Assembly: GCA_034437795.1 (NCBI GenBank)
Contig: DAOTTI010000051.1
Location: 1 to 23,087 of the forward strand
Source: DAOTTI01 sp034437795
GTDB lineage: Bacteria > Chloroflexota > UBA11872 > UBA12225
DNA length: 23,087 nucleotides
Direction of reading: 5' to 3'
Position numbers and translations under genes: made by a program. Positions 7,081 through 15,143 of this stretch are shown here, one piece after another. Each line of letters starts with the position of its first letter. Position 1 is the stretch's first letter. The notes below the pieces were generated by a model. The model had not been told where the DNA came from. It saw only the letters and a list, made by a program, of their open reading frames with translations, and searched no databases.

Positions 7081-7182
7081 GTGACCGGATCGCCGCCAGG
7101 CGTGCCGGCTTCGGCCCGAGGAGTGACCGGCTGAGCCGCAGCACCACGTGAACCAGTGTGGACCGGCGGCGGGACAGGAAAC

Positions 7183-7213
7183 AAAAGACTCTCGTCCGCT
7201 GAGGACGAGAGTC
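7183..7213 (-). terminator. T-box 1 intrinsic terminator
   Basis: GACTCTCGTCC (7213-7203) and GGACGAGAGTC (7197-7187) form a perfect 11-base-pair stem with a five-base loop, followed by TTTTGTTTCC on the minus strand. The 5' arm carries CGTCC, which is also the 3' side of the T-box antiterminator, so the structures are alternatives. Confidence 0.93.
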
Positions 7214-7530
7214 CAGCATGCTCCCGTGGTACCACCCCACTTGGCGTCCCACCGGCGGCGCAGCGCCGCCGGATGGTTGCGCCCACTCTACCCGATAACG
7301 GCGGGGGCCGGCCGAACCTACTGGCGCAGCTGAGCGCTCCCGGCGCGTCCTGCTCGCGACGTGCGTCGGAGGCGCCCGGAGCCGCGGGCGGGAAGCCCGC
7401 TGCGCGTTGGGCCCGGCAGCTCAGGGGCGAGTTCGGCCCTCCGTTTCCACCGGCTCGCACCTGAAGAACGCCGGCTCTCTGGAGGAGGTGGGAGAGACCT
7501 ACTACTCCCCGTCAACGCGGGCTATGCACA
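7184..7530 (-). promoter_or_regulatory. T-box riboswitch 1, leucine (CUC) specifier
   Basis: All canonical class I elements appear in order on the minus strand. A basal GGGG (7510-7507) pairs with CCCC (7427-7424). AGUA (7503-7500) and GAA (7434-7432) form the specifier-loop S-turn next to GGUC/GGCC. AGAGAG (7480-7475) and the apical GGUGCGA (7461-7455) are flanked by CCGGC/GCCGG. Directly after GAA comes CUC (7431-7429), followed by G, in the specifier position: a leucine codon. The T-box GGGTGGTACCACGG lies at about 7237-7224, and CGUCCUCA (7207-7200) completes the antiterminator. Uncharged tRNA-Leu is expected to prevent termination at 7183-7213. Confidence 0.93.
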
Positions 7531-7579
7531 TGGTAGAAGTACCGCGTCACGTCCCGCACTGGGTACGTGATTGTGGGGA

Positions 7580-7609
7580 ATACTATCACCCTCCTGCCGG
7601 AACCGTCAA
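7580..7609 (-). promoter_or_regulatory. Probable sigma-70-type promoter of the ilv-leu-cim operon
   Basis: The minus strand has TTGACG (7609-7604), an 18-base spacer, and TAGTAT (7585-7580) preceded by TG at the extended -10 position (TGaTAGTAT). Transcription would start near 7572, about 40 bases before the T-box 1 region and roughly 780 bases before ilvC. No other match of this quality was seen upstream of Stem I. It overlaps the region just upstream of the divergent gene at 7651. Confidence 0.68.
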
Positions 7610-7650
7610 TCGATGGCCGGTCAGAAGCGTGGCGTTACCCCTTCCGTGCG

Positions 7651-10014
7651 ATGCTCACGATGCCGGCGGCCAGCATGATCAGCCGTGACCGCGTGCGTCG
7701 CGCGGTGGGGGAGCGACTGCGCCGGTGGGGGAGCCGCGCCTGGCCCGGCCTGGCCATCGGGGCCCTTTTCTGTGTCCTGGCCTATCGGTTCTGCAGCATC
7801 TACTTTCCGCTGGATGCGCGGAAGGTCGGCGGCCCGGGAGACTTCGAGCCCTACGTGGCCATGGATTGGATCGTGGCCAAGACCCTGGCGGAACGCCACG
7901 AGCTGCCGCTCTGGAACCCCTACGTCCACAGCGGGCTGCCGCTGATCGGCGACGCCTACATTAGCTTCTTCAACCCATCGATCGTGCTGCCGCTGCTCTT
8001 GTTCGGGCCGATCAACGGGGGCAAAGTGGCTGTGGTCACTGCCGTGGCGCTGGCGGGGATGGGGCAATACTGGCTGAGCCGCGTGCTGGGCCACAGCCGG
8101 ATCGTCGCCGTCGTCGCCGGCGTGCTGGGCCTGACGGCGGGCAGCCTCGTGGCGCGGTTTGCCAGTGGCTTCAACTTTGGGCAATCGATGCAGCATGCCT
8201 GGCTGGCGTTCACGCTGGCGAGCTTCATCCTCGCCCTGCGCCACGCCCGCCCCGGGGCCATCGCCCTGGCCGCCCTCTGCTACGCCCTGCTCTTCCATGC
8301 TGGGAATGTGTACCTGTGGCTGGTGCTGACCGCGGTGATGGTCGTGTTCACCGCCGGCTACGGCCTCGCCTTGGACCTCACGCCCCGTGGACCGCGGCTC
8401 CGCATCGCGTGGCGCCCGGTGCTGGCAGGGGCGGGCGTGGCCGCGGTCGCGGCGCTACTCTCAGCGGTCCAGGGGCTGCCGATGCTGGAGATGCGTCGCC
8501 TGGCCGAGAAACCGATCGATCTCGCCTTTCGCGGGACCCAGCCGCCCCTTGCCACGCTGCTCAACTTCGTGATCGCCGACCAGCGTTTCTGGGAGCGCGA
8601 ACTGTTCGGCGCCAGTGATCTCGGCTGGGGGGTCCACTACGCTTATCTGGGGGCCGGTCTATTCGTCTTTCTGCTCTTCCTGGTCCCAGCCTTCTGGCAT
8701 CGACCGAACCGCGATCTGCCGCTCCTTGTGCTGGGCGTCGCCCTGTCGATTGCCTGGGCGTCTGCGCGCCACACCTTCATGTGGGAGGTGTGGCAGCGCT
8801 GGGACATGATGCGGCAACTGCGCTTCTGGAGCACGGCCACAGGAGTGACCACGATCCTCCTGATCCCCCTGGCGCTGGCCGGTGCCGACTACCTGTGGCG
8901 CCAGGTCATCGGCTCCAGGAAGGCGCTGGATCGCCTGGGCCCTCGGCTCGTCTGGGCAGCGCCCCAGCTTGCCTCCCTGCCGCGTCCGGCACCGGCGCCG
9001 CGCTGGTCGCTCGGCCTCATGCGGCCGGTGCTGGCGGCCCTGCTGATCTTGCTGCTCTGGCACGTTGCAGCCGACCCGTGGCGCGTCAATCAGCGCCTGT
9101 GGCACGTCATTCCCTATGACGAAGGGGCGGACCAAGTGCTGGCCTGGCTAGGGAACCATGACCGAACCGCCTACACCATTCGCAACCAGGACAACATCAT
9201 TCATAGCTTCGCCAGCGTCGCGCACATCAAGCACGAGATACAGGTGCTCAATAGCATCTGGCTCTTCAAGCCACGGGCGCCGGCGAACCCGCAGGACCCC
9301 GACGGCGGCCAACTGGTGCCGTCTCCGAAGTACATCGTGACCCGAAAGGGCGCGCCGGCGCCGCCGGATGGGACACTGATCATGGACCTGCCGGGAGGGG
9401 CGGTATATGCCGGCCCACCGGGCCTGCCGTTTGCCTTCGTGACCGATCCCCAGCGGCCCCCCTACGGCCCGGCGGCCGGCGCGTCGGCGCTGGCTCGCGG
9501 CGTCATACAGGATGCGCCGGCCCGCTTCGACGGGCCGAACCGCATCATCGTGCAGGTCCCGCCGAACGCGTCACCGGCGCAGACCACACTGGTTATCATG
9601 CAAACCTGGGTGCGGGGCTGGTCCGCCCGCGACGTCGATGGCGCAACGCAACCGGTCGACGCCCTGGGCGGGTTCCTGGCGATCCACGGGGTGCGGCCTG
9701 GCCAGGTCTACGTCCTGTCCTTCCGCCCGCCGATCTTTGTGCTGGGCGCTCTCCTGAGCGGGGCCGGGCTGGTGGCCCTGGTGGCGCTCGTGTGGCTGGA
9801 GCTCGCCGGCTGGCCGGCCCGGCTACGCTTGCTGGCCGGCGGCGGCCAGAGCCCGGCGGATCGCCTCGCTCCCCGCCAGAGGTTGATCGGCGCGGTGCTC
9901 TGGCCAGCGCTCCGGCCCCCTGCATCAGCCTGGATGCGTCGCCGGCGGCGCCCTCACCCTCGCCCTCTCCCAAAGGCAGGGGGACCCCGCGCTGGCCCCC
10001 AAGATGCCAGGTGA
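7651..10014 (+). CDS. YfhO-like multispanning membrane protein
   Basis: A large polytopic membrane protein of about 787 residues, resembling the YfhO / GT-C-like family, thought to act in glycosylation of cell-surface polymers. After a basic N terminus and the first membrane segment (GLAIGALFCVLAYRF) comes an outside loop with PGDFEPY and the family-typical segment LPLWNPYVHSGLPLIGDAY, then about ten further hydrophobic segments, an extracytoplasmic portion (VNQRLWHVIPYDEGADQVLAWL onward) and a final membrane helix (PPIFVLGALLSGAGLVALVALVWL). An open frame begins at GTG 7567, but that lies beside the divergent operon's promoter, so ATG 7651 is preferred; 7660 and 7675 are also possible and none has a clear ribosome site. 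The last ~20 residues (HPRPLPKAGGPRAG) are translated interspersed repeat. Substrate unknown. Confidence 0.8.
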   Translation: MLTMPAASMISRDRVRRAVGERLRRWGSRAWPGLAIGALFCVLAYRFCSIYFPLDARKVGGPGDFEPYVAMDWIVAKTLAERHELPLWNPYVHSGLPLIGDAYISFFNPSIVLPLLLFGPINGGKVAVVTAVALAGMGQYWLSRVLGHSRIVAVVAGVLGLTAGSLVARFASGFNFGQSMQHAWLAFTLASFILALRHARPGAIALAALCYALLFHAGNVYLWLVLTAVMVVFTAGYGLALDLTPRGPRLRIAWRPVLAGAGVAAVAALLSAVQGLPMLEMRRLAEKPIDLAFRGTQPPLATLLNFVIADQRFWERELFGASDLGWGVHYAYLGAGLFVFLLFLVPAFWHRPNRDLPLLVLGVALSIAWASARHTFMWEVWQRWDMMRQLRFWSTATGVTTILLIPLALAGADYLWRQVIGSRKALDRLGPRLVWAAPQLASLPRPAPAPRWSLGLMRPVLAALLILLLWHVAADPWRVNQRLWHVIPYDEGADQVLAWLGNHDRTAYTIRNQDNIIHSFASVAHIKHEIQVLNSIWLFKPRAPANPQDPDGGQLVPSPKYIVTRKGAPAPPDGTLIMDLPGGAVYAGPPGLPFAFVTDPQRPPYGPAAGASALARGVIQDAPARFDGPNRIIVQVPPNASPAQTTLVIMQTWVRGWSARDVDGATQPVDALGGFLAIHGVRPGQVYVLSFRPPIFVLGALLSGAGLVALVALVWLELAGWPARLRLLAGGGQSPADRLAPRQRLIGAVLWPALRPPASAWMRRRRRPHPRPLPKAGGPRAGPQDAR
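9951..9990 (+). repeat. Interspersed GC-rich repeat, copy A
   Basis: CCCTCACCCTCGCCCTCTCC (9951-9970) followed by CAAAGGCAGGGGGACCCCGC is the pattern of a common dispersed bacterial repeat whose translation reads HPRPLP. It encodes the C terminus of the YfhO-like gene, so the original stop codon was probably displaced. Copy B (10049-10080) and an inverted copy C (12599-12629) are nearby. Confidence 0.65.
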
Positions 10015-10048
10015 GCCCAGGCTCTTCACGAGCGGAGCCATCCCCTGG

Positions 10049-10080
10049 CAGTCTCCCAAAAGGAGAGGGGGCTCCGCGCT
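10049..10080 (+). repeat. Interspersed GC-rich repeat, copy B
   Basis: CAGTCTCCCAAAAGGAGAGG (10049-10068) followed by GGGCTCCGCGCT resembles the second half of copy A (CTCTCCCAAAGGCAGGGGGACCCCGCGCT). It lies between two convergent genes. The CTCC/GGAG pairing may form a weak hairpin, but there is no T tract, so no terminator is called. Confidence 0.55.
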
Positions 10081-10098
10081 GCCCGTGAACACTCAAGG

Positions 10099-12489
10099 CT
10101 AGCGGAACTGCAGCTCGCGTACATGGATGATCGCCTCGTCGCCCTGGTCCATCAGGCGGAGCTCTAGCCGTGCCAGTCCGGCGGCGGGCGGGCCGCGGTC
10201 GATTGGGATCGTAATCGTGGGGTCGGCCGCCGGGCTGCGCGCGATGGCCGTATAGACCTGCGGCGGATCGTCGGCGCCGGCGCTGAGGTGCAGCGTCACC
10301 TCCCAGTTGCCGGCACTGACGATCAGGCGCACCTGCTGGACCGGCCGCGGGCGCGGGAAGCGCATCTCGAGCACGGCGGGATTTGGCCCGTTGAAGCGCC
10401 CCAGCGAGCGTACCTCACCGTCAACGATCTCCTGCAGGCTACCGGCGTCCATCCGCGTATGGCGGACGGCCACCGGCTCGCCCTCCAGCACGACCTGGCC
10501 GCTCACGAGCTGGCGCTGCGCCTCTTTCTCCGCAGCGACCAGCCGGTCGAAGTCCGGCGAGTAGGCGAGGCGCACGAAGTGGAAGCCGGGCGACCCATCC
10601 GGATAGGGAAGGGTGCGCACCACCTGGACCAGGGAGAACTTGCCGCTCGATTGGGCGCGGGCCAGCTCGTCTGGGGTCATGACGAACAGGATGTGGGGGC
10701 CCAGGTTCCTGCGCTCACCGGCAAAGGCCTCAAAGGTCCCCATATGGAGCCGTTTGGCGTCGGCTGAGTCCCAGTCCAGGAAAAATCGGGCGAACAGGTC
10801 AGTGCCGTTGGCCCACGTGGGAGTGAGGTAGATCTCGACCTGAGACTCAACGTTTAGCTGCTGGCGAATGAGGTCGAAGACCTGCTTTGCCCCCCACTGC
10901 TGTCCGTAGAGCCCGTAGTCCCTGTACCAGCGCGGGCCGTGGGTGAGCGCGTCGTACAGCAGCGCCAACGATGCCCCTGCCAGCACAGCAAAGAGGGCCG
11001 CCCCCGCGGCCAGCCGGACACGCTTCGGGCGCAGGATGTCGGCAATGGTCGAGAGCCCGATCGCCGCCAGCAGGACCGCCGGCACGACGAACACCAGCAC
11101 GCGGGTGATGCCGACCAGGGCCACCGCCGCCCCCGCCGGCGCAGACACGGCGGCAACCAGCGCGACGCGGTAGGCCGGCTCGCGGAACCGCAGCAGGCAG
11201 ACGGCGAGCCCGACCAGGAAGGGAGGCAGCATCTCCGTCCGCAGGTGGGGATAGCCGGCCATCACGTGCCGGCTGAGATCGCGGCCATTAGGAAAGAACC
11301 AGTACTGGGGGCTCAGCCCATAGGCGTACTCGGCGGCAAAGCGGCGCGCCTTCTCCGGCGCCGGAAGCGGTTGCACCAGATAGGACGAGACCCGCACCAG
11401 CTGGTCCATGATGCCGGTCGGGTGCAGCTGCCGGAACCTAAAGAACGGCACCGCCAGCAGCAGCGCGAGCGCGAGCCCGGCAGCAAGATACCGCCAGTGT
11501 CTCAGGTGATAGCGCAGATCGACGCCGGCGAGGAGCACAGCGGTCAGCCCCATGATCGCCTGGGCGTTGGTATAGGTGTAGAAAGTCAGGGCGCCTGCCA
11601 CCATGGCGGGGTACAGGAACAAGGGTGAACGCAGGCGGTAGAGGAGATAGCACAGCAGAAAGCCGGTGTAGAACGAGACGGTAAAGACGGTCTCGAACGT
11701 GGTGCGGGAGTGAAGAAACCAGGCCGGCGTGGCGGCGAGGAGCAGCGGTCCGGCCCACCACAGGCGGCTGTGGAACCCGTACTTGAGGATCAGCCCCATC
11801 GCCGCGGCGCTGAGCACGGCGCACACCGCCGCCGTGCCACGGGCGACCTCAACCGACTTCCCCAGGAGAGCGAGCGGGACGACGTGCGCGTACACCGAGA
11901 CCAGCGGGGCCCAGGCATTGGCGATGGGAAAGTAGAAGGGGAGCAGGTGCCCCTGGGGGTCAAGAAAGTGATTGCGGAGCAGCTGCTCCGCTGCCACGGG
12001 CTCGAACGCCTCGTCGGTGAAGAAGTAGATGGGGTACTCGCCAAGCCTCCAGAAACGCGTGATGGCGAAGACGGCGAGGGCGGCGACAAAGGCGCGTCGC
12101 TCCCATCGGGCGACACGCCACCGCACGTGGCCGGCCAGGCCAGCGACATCCTGACCGGCCACGCCGGCAGCGCCCTGGACCAGGCGACGGCGACCTGGGG
12201 GGCGGGGCAGCGCGCGCCTGGATGGAGCGCTCAGCGCCATGGCCAGGTCACGCCATGGCGCCAGGCCGTCGGCGAGCGTCACCGGGCGGGTAGCCTCGCC
12301 ATCCGGTTCGCCCCATCCCCATTCCACCGCCAGGGGCCGGCCATCCGCTTGAGGGGCGGTGATCGGGGTGCCGGTTAGCTGAGGCGCATTCGGTGCGCCA
12401 TCCGCTTGGCCTGCCTGCTGCTCTGGGCGGCGCTCACCCGAGGGAGGCAGACGGGATCCGAGGACGTCTTGAGCGCCGGCGTCGCTCAT
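10099..12489 (-). CDS. GT-C membrane glycosyltransferase (GT39/PMT_2-like) with C-terminal soluble domain
   Basis: Predicted integral-membrane glycosyltransferase using a polyprenyl-phosphate sugar on the outer face. The 796-residue protein has a ~115-residue low-complexity Pro/Ala/Gly/Arg-rich N terminus. After the first membrane segment (FVAALAVFAITRFW) comes the loop YPIYFFTDEAFEPVAAEQLL with the acidic pair D159-E160 expected at a GT-C active site, then about ten more hydrophobic segments to roughly residue 480. A soluble region follows (HGPRWYRDYGLYGQQWGAKQ onward). The last ~120 residues look like a beta-sandwich of carbohydrate-binding or discoidin type (NPAVLEMRFPRPRPVQQVRL; NWEVTLHLSAG); this fold is inferred. 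ATG 12489 is chosen because GAGG lies 6 bases upstream; a GTG four codons earlier is possible. Convergent with the YfhO-like gene and divergent from the next. Acceptor unknown. Confidence 0.82.
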   Translation of the reverse strand: MSDAGAQDVLGSRLPPSGERRPEQQAGQADGAPNAPQLTGTPITAPQADGRPLAVEWGWGEPDGEATRPVTLADGLAPWRDLAMALSAPSRRALPRPPGRRRLVQGAAGVAGQDVAGLAGHVRWRVARWERRAFVAALAVFAITRFWRLGEYPIYFFTDEAFEPVAAEQLLRNHFLDPQGHLLPFYFPIANAWAPLVSVYAHVVPLALLGKSVEVARGTAAVCAVLSAAAMGLILKYGFHSRLWWAGPLLLAATPAWFLHSRTTFETVFTVSFYTGFLLCYLLYRLRSPLFLYPAMVAGALTFYTYTNAQAIMGLTAVLLAGVDLRYHLRHWRYLAAGLALALLLAVPFFRFRQLHPTGIMDQLVRVSSYLVQPLPAPEKARRFAAEYAYGLSPQYWFFPNGRDLSRHVMAGYPHLRTEMLPPFLVGLAVCLLRFREPAYRVALVAAVSAPAGAAVALVGITRVLVFVVPAVLLAAIGLSTIADILRPKRVRLAAGAALFAVLAGASLALLYDALTHGPRWYRDYGLYGQQWGAKQVFDLIRQQLNVESQVEIYLTPTWANGTDLFARFFLDWDSADAKRLHMGTFEAFAGERRNLGPHILFVMTPDELARAQSSGKFSLVQVVRTLPYPDGSPGFHFVRLAYSPDFDRLVAAEKEAQRQLVSGQVVLEGEPVAVRHTRMDAGSLQEIVDGEVRSLGRFNGPNPAVLEMRFPRPRPVQQVRLIVSAGNWEVTLHLSAGADDPPQVYTAIARSPAADPTITIPIDRGPPAAGLARLELRLMDQGDEAIIHVRELQFR

Positions 12490-12890
12490 CGCTGGCCTCA
12501 CAGTACACCAGGGCGCAGCCGGCCGCCACCGCCTTCCCCCGAATGGTGGCCCTCCCTGGGCTGCCCCTGGCCCCGAATTCCTTATGGCCGGCCATCAGCT
12601 CCCTCTCCCTGTGGCGGAGGGTGAGGGCTCTGCACACCCACGGAAACCCTACGCTGGCTCTGGCGCCAGAGACCGGCGCATGGGCCGCAGCGCACGCGCC
12701 TGAGCCGCCAGCAGGAGCCTGGGGTTGATGCCCTCCGGCGCCTGAGGGCGCGGCACAGACCGGCGGGCTGGAGCCGCCAGAGTAGGAAGCTGAGGCTGCT
12801 GCCCCTGGGCCATCGCCAGGTGCGGCTACACTTCATCCCGCGCGTCACTAGCATGCCAGCGCCAGTGCCGGTCGCTGGGAGGCCACGTCC
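12490..12890. other. Intergenic region between divergent glycosyltransferase genes
   Basis: About 400 bases separate the divergent starts and should hold both promoters. I see no convincing -35/-10 pair on either strand. It contains repeat copy C (12599-12629) and a small hairpin GCCCTC-GAGGGC around 12730-12750. The right end carries GGGAGG eight bases before the ATG at 12891. No supported gene. Confidence 0.5.
12599..12629 (-). repeat. Interspersed GC-rich repeat, copy C (inverted)
   Basis: On the minus strand this reads GCCCTCACCCTCCGCCACAG followed by GGAGAGGGAG, the same CCCTCACCCTC...GGAGAGGG pattern as copy A but in opposite orientation. Copies A and C therefore bracket the glycosyltransferase at 10099-12489 as inverted repeats. 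Confidence 0.6.
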
Positions 12891-15086
12891 ATGAGCCAGC
12901 CGGCGCCAAAGACGATCGTGATCCCGGCCGAGCCCGCCTCACCGACGGCGGCGGGCGCCACTCCCGGGCAGCCTGTCCCGCCGCGCTCAGGCCCGTCCGG
13001 CCGGCGCAGGCATGGCCATGCCACGCTGGCGATGGCGGGCCTGCTCGGCGGGCTCGTTGCCGCCCTGTGGGCGCAGCAGCGGGTCGCGGGCGGCGCCACG
13101 GGAGAGGGCGCGCTGGTGGCCTTTGCCGTCGCGATCGGGCTCTTCGTGGCCGGCCTGGTCCTGGCCGAGCACGCCGGCCTGCCCGTCGGGCTCACTGCGC
13201 ACGCCGTCCCGCGCGGCGCGCTGGCGGGGCAGGTGCCGATCCGCCCGCCGGCCCGAGCTGCGACGGCGCAGCCCCGGACGTCGGGGAGGCTGGCGCTCGC
13301 GTCCTTCGGGCTGGCCGTAGTCACCTTCCTGGCCAGCGGCGGCAACCAGTTCACGCTCTTCAACGTCACTACGTGGGTGGCGTCGGTCGGGCTGGGACTG
13401 GCCGCCTTCTGGCAGCCACCGGTGCGCCTGCCGCGAGCGCGCGAGGTGAGGGCACGGCTGGCGGCCCTGCGGCTGCCCCCCGCCGTGGGCCTCCGACTGC
13501 CGTGGTGGGGACTGGCGCTGGCGGCCATCATCGTCTGCGGCGGGTTCCTGCTCTTCTACCGGATCGGTGACGTGCCCCGCGAGATGACCTCCGACCACGC
13601 GGAGAAGCTCCTGGACGTTCAGGACGTGCTGGACGGGCAGCACCGCATCTTCTTCCCGCGGAACACGGGACGCGAGGCCTTCCAGTTCTACTGGATCGCC
13701 ATCATGACCCCCCTGACGGGCGTGAGCTACCTGACCATGAAGCTGGGCACCGCGCTCCTGGCGGTATTCACCATTCCCTTCACCTTCCTGCTCGCCCGCA
13801 CGCTCTTCGGGACGTCCTTCGCCCTGCTGGCCACGGCGATCCTGGCCATGTCGCGCTGGCACCTGCAGGTGGCGCGCGTCGGCCTGCGCTTTCCGTTCCC
13901 GCCCCTTTTCGGCGCCGCGATCTTCTACTTCCTGCTGAAGGCCATCCGTGACCGCCGGCGCAATGACTTCCTGCTGTGCGGGCTGGCCCTGGGCCTGGCC
14001 CAACACACCTACACCGCGTTGCGCCTGGCGCCGCTGGCGGTCCTGGCCTGCGTCGGCGTCGCCCTGGCGATCGACGTCTGGCGCCGCGCGCCGCCGGCAC
14101 GGGTGCACCGCCTCGTCGTCGACACGGCGCTGCTCTTCGTCATCGCCGGCCTGGTCTTCGTCCCCCTGGGACGCTACGCCGTCGAGCACCCGGAGCTGTT
14201 CTTCTTCCGTGGCGTCTCCCGCATCGCCTCAGACGCCCTGAGCGGGCCGCCTCCCAATCTGCTGCTCGTGTTCCTGGACAACGTCAAGAACGCCTTGCTC
14301 ATGTTCAACTGGACGGGGGACGTCGTCTGGGTGAACAACATTGCGGGCGAGCGCCTGCTGGAGCCGGTCAGCGGCGCGCTTTTTGCCCTGGGCTGCGCCT
14401 ATGCCATCTACCGGCTGGCGCGCTTTCGTGAGCCGGCCTATCTCTACCTGTTCATCCTGCTGTTCGTCGGCTTGCTGCCGTCTATCCTGAGCCTGGCCTA
14501 TCCCAGGGAGAACCCCAGCACGGTGCGCAGCGGGATGGCCATCCCCATCGTGGCCATCCTGGTGGCGCTGCCGTTGGCCGTCCTGCTCCAGCAGTTGACG
14601 CGGTGGATCGGCGGCCGGGTGGGGCGCCTCGCTGGCGGAGCCTTCCTGGTGGCGCTCCTGGCAGTGAGCTTCCGCAACAACTTCGTGCAGTACTTCGAGA
14701 TCTACCCCCGACAGCACGGCGCCGCCTCCCAGCACACGACCTACGTCGCCCAGGCCATCAATGGCTTCCTGGCGCTGGGTGGGCGGCGCGAAGACGTGCA
14801 CATCCTGCCCGGCGCCCACTGGTTCGATACGCGGCTGGTGGCCATCCAGACGGGCGACATCCGCTGGAACCCGCTCATTGCCAGCGTGGACGACGCCCGA
14901 AAGGATGACGGCGTACCCCGCGAGCGTCTGTACATCGTCCATCCCGACGACCGGCAGGCGCTGGAGAAGCTGGCGCGGTGGTATCCCGACGCCATCCGGC
15001 AGAGCTTCACCGTCCCTGAGATCGGCAACCGGCCCTGGTTCGTGGCCGTGCGTGTGCCGCCGAGTACGAGGGCGAAGGAAGGATAG
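12891..15086 (+). CDS. GT-C membrane glycosyltransferase (PMT_2/GT39-like)
   Basis: A second predicted polyprenyl-phosphate-sugar-dependent membrane glycosyltransferase, 731 residues. A Pro/Ala-rich N terminus is followed by membrane segments (ATLAMAGLLGGLVAALWA; GALVAFAVAIGLFVAGLVLA; two more before residue 180) that are extra relative to a minimal PMT_2 enzyme. The core begins at LALAAIIVCGGFLLFYRIGD, and its first outside loop MTSDHAEKLLDVQDVLDG carries D235, the likely catalytic acid, followed by FFPRNTGREAFQFYWIA. About ten hydrophobic segments follow. The last ~120 residues are soluble (HTTYVAQAINGFLALGGRRE onward) and probably extracytoplasmic. GGGAGG eight bases before ATG 12891 supports the start. 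Separated by 214 bases from the next gene. Donor and acceptor unknown. Confidence 0.82.
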   Translation: MSQPAPKTIVIPAEPASPTAAGATPGQPVPPRSGPSGRRRHGHATLAMAGLLGGLVAALWAQQRVAGGATGEGALVAFAVAIGLFVAGLVLAEHAGLPVGLTAHAVPRGALAGQVPIRPPARAATAQPRTSGRLALASFGLAVVTFLASGGNQFTLFNVTTWVASVGLGLAAFWQPPVRLPRAREVRARLAALRLPPAVGLRLPWWGLALAAIIVCGGFLLFYRIGDVPREMTSDHAEKLLDVQDVLDGQHRIFFPRNTGREAFQFYWIAIMTPLTGVSYLTMKLGTALLAVFTIPFTFLLARTLFGTSFALLATAILAMSRWHLQVARVGLRFPFPPLFGAAIFYFLLKAIRDRRRNDFLLCGLALGLAQHTYTALRLAPLAVLACVGVALAIDVWRRAPPARVHRLVVDTALLFVIAGLVFVPLGRYAVEHPELFFFRGVSRIASDALSGPPPNLLLVFLDNVKNALLMFNWTGDVVWVNNIAGERLLEPVSGALFALGCAYAIYRLARFREPAYLYLFILLFVGLLPSILSLAYPRENPSTVRSGMAIPIVAILVALPLAVLLQQLTRWIGGRVGRLAGGAFLVALLAVSFRNNFVQYFEIYPRQHGAASQHTTYVAQAINGFLALGGRREDVHILPGAHWFDTRLVAIQTGDIRWNPLIASVDDARKDDGVPRERLYIVHPDDRQALEKLARWYPDAIRQSFTVPEIGNRPWFVAVRVPPSTRAKEG

Positions 15087-15143
15087 ATGAAGCATTCGGC
15101 CGTTCCTGATCGTGGTGGCCGGCCGTCCGTCTATGCTTAGTAG

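Noticed and set aside
5854..7134. A 426-codon + strand frame over ilvC and its leader
   Set aside because: It is antisense to ilvC and covers the T-box elements; no recognisable protein features.
6845..7460. Minus-strand open frames inside the T-box leader (6845-7252 and 7047-7460)
   Set aside because: They run through both riboswitch structures and terminators, have Arg/Pro-rich shadow composition and no ribosome site.
7567..7650. Upstream GTG start for the YfhO-like gene at 7567
   Set aside because: It lies at the predicted start of the divergent operon transcript and adds 28 residues without family character; a later ATG is preferred.
12987..14189. A 400-codon minus-strand frame opposite the second GT-C gene
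   Set aside because: Gln/Gly/Asp-rich shadow; the opposite strand has membrane segments, the catalytic loop and a good ribosome site.
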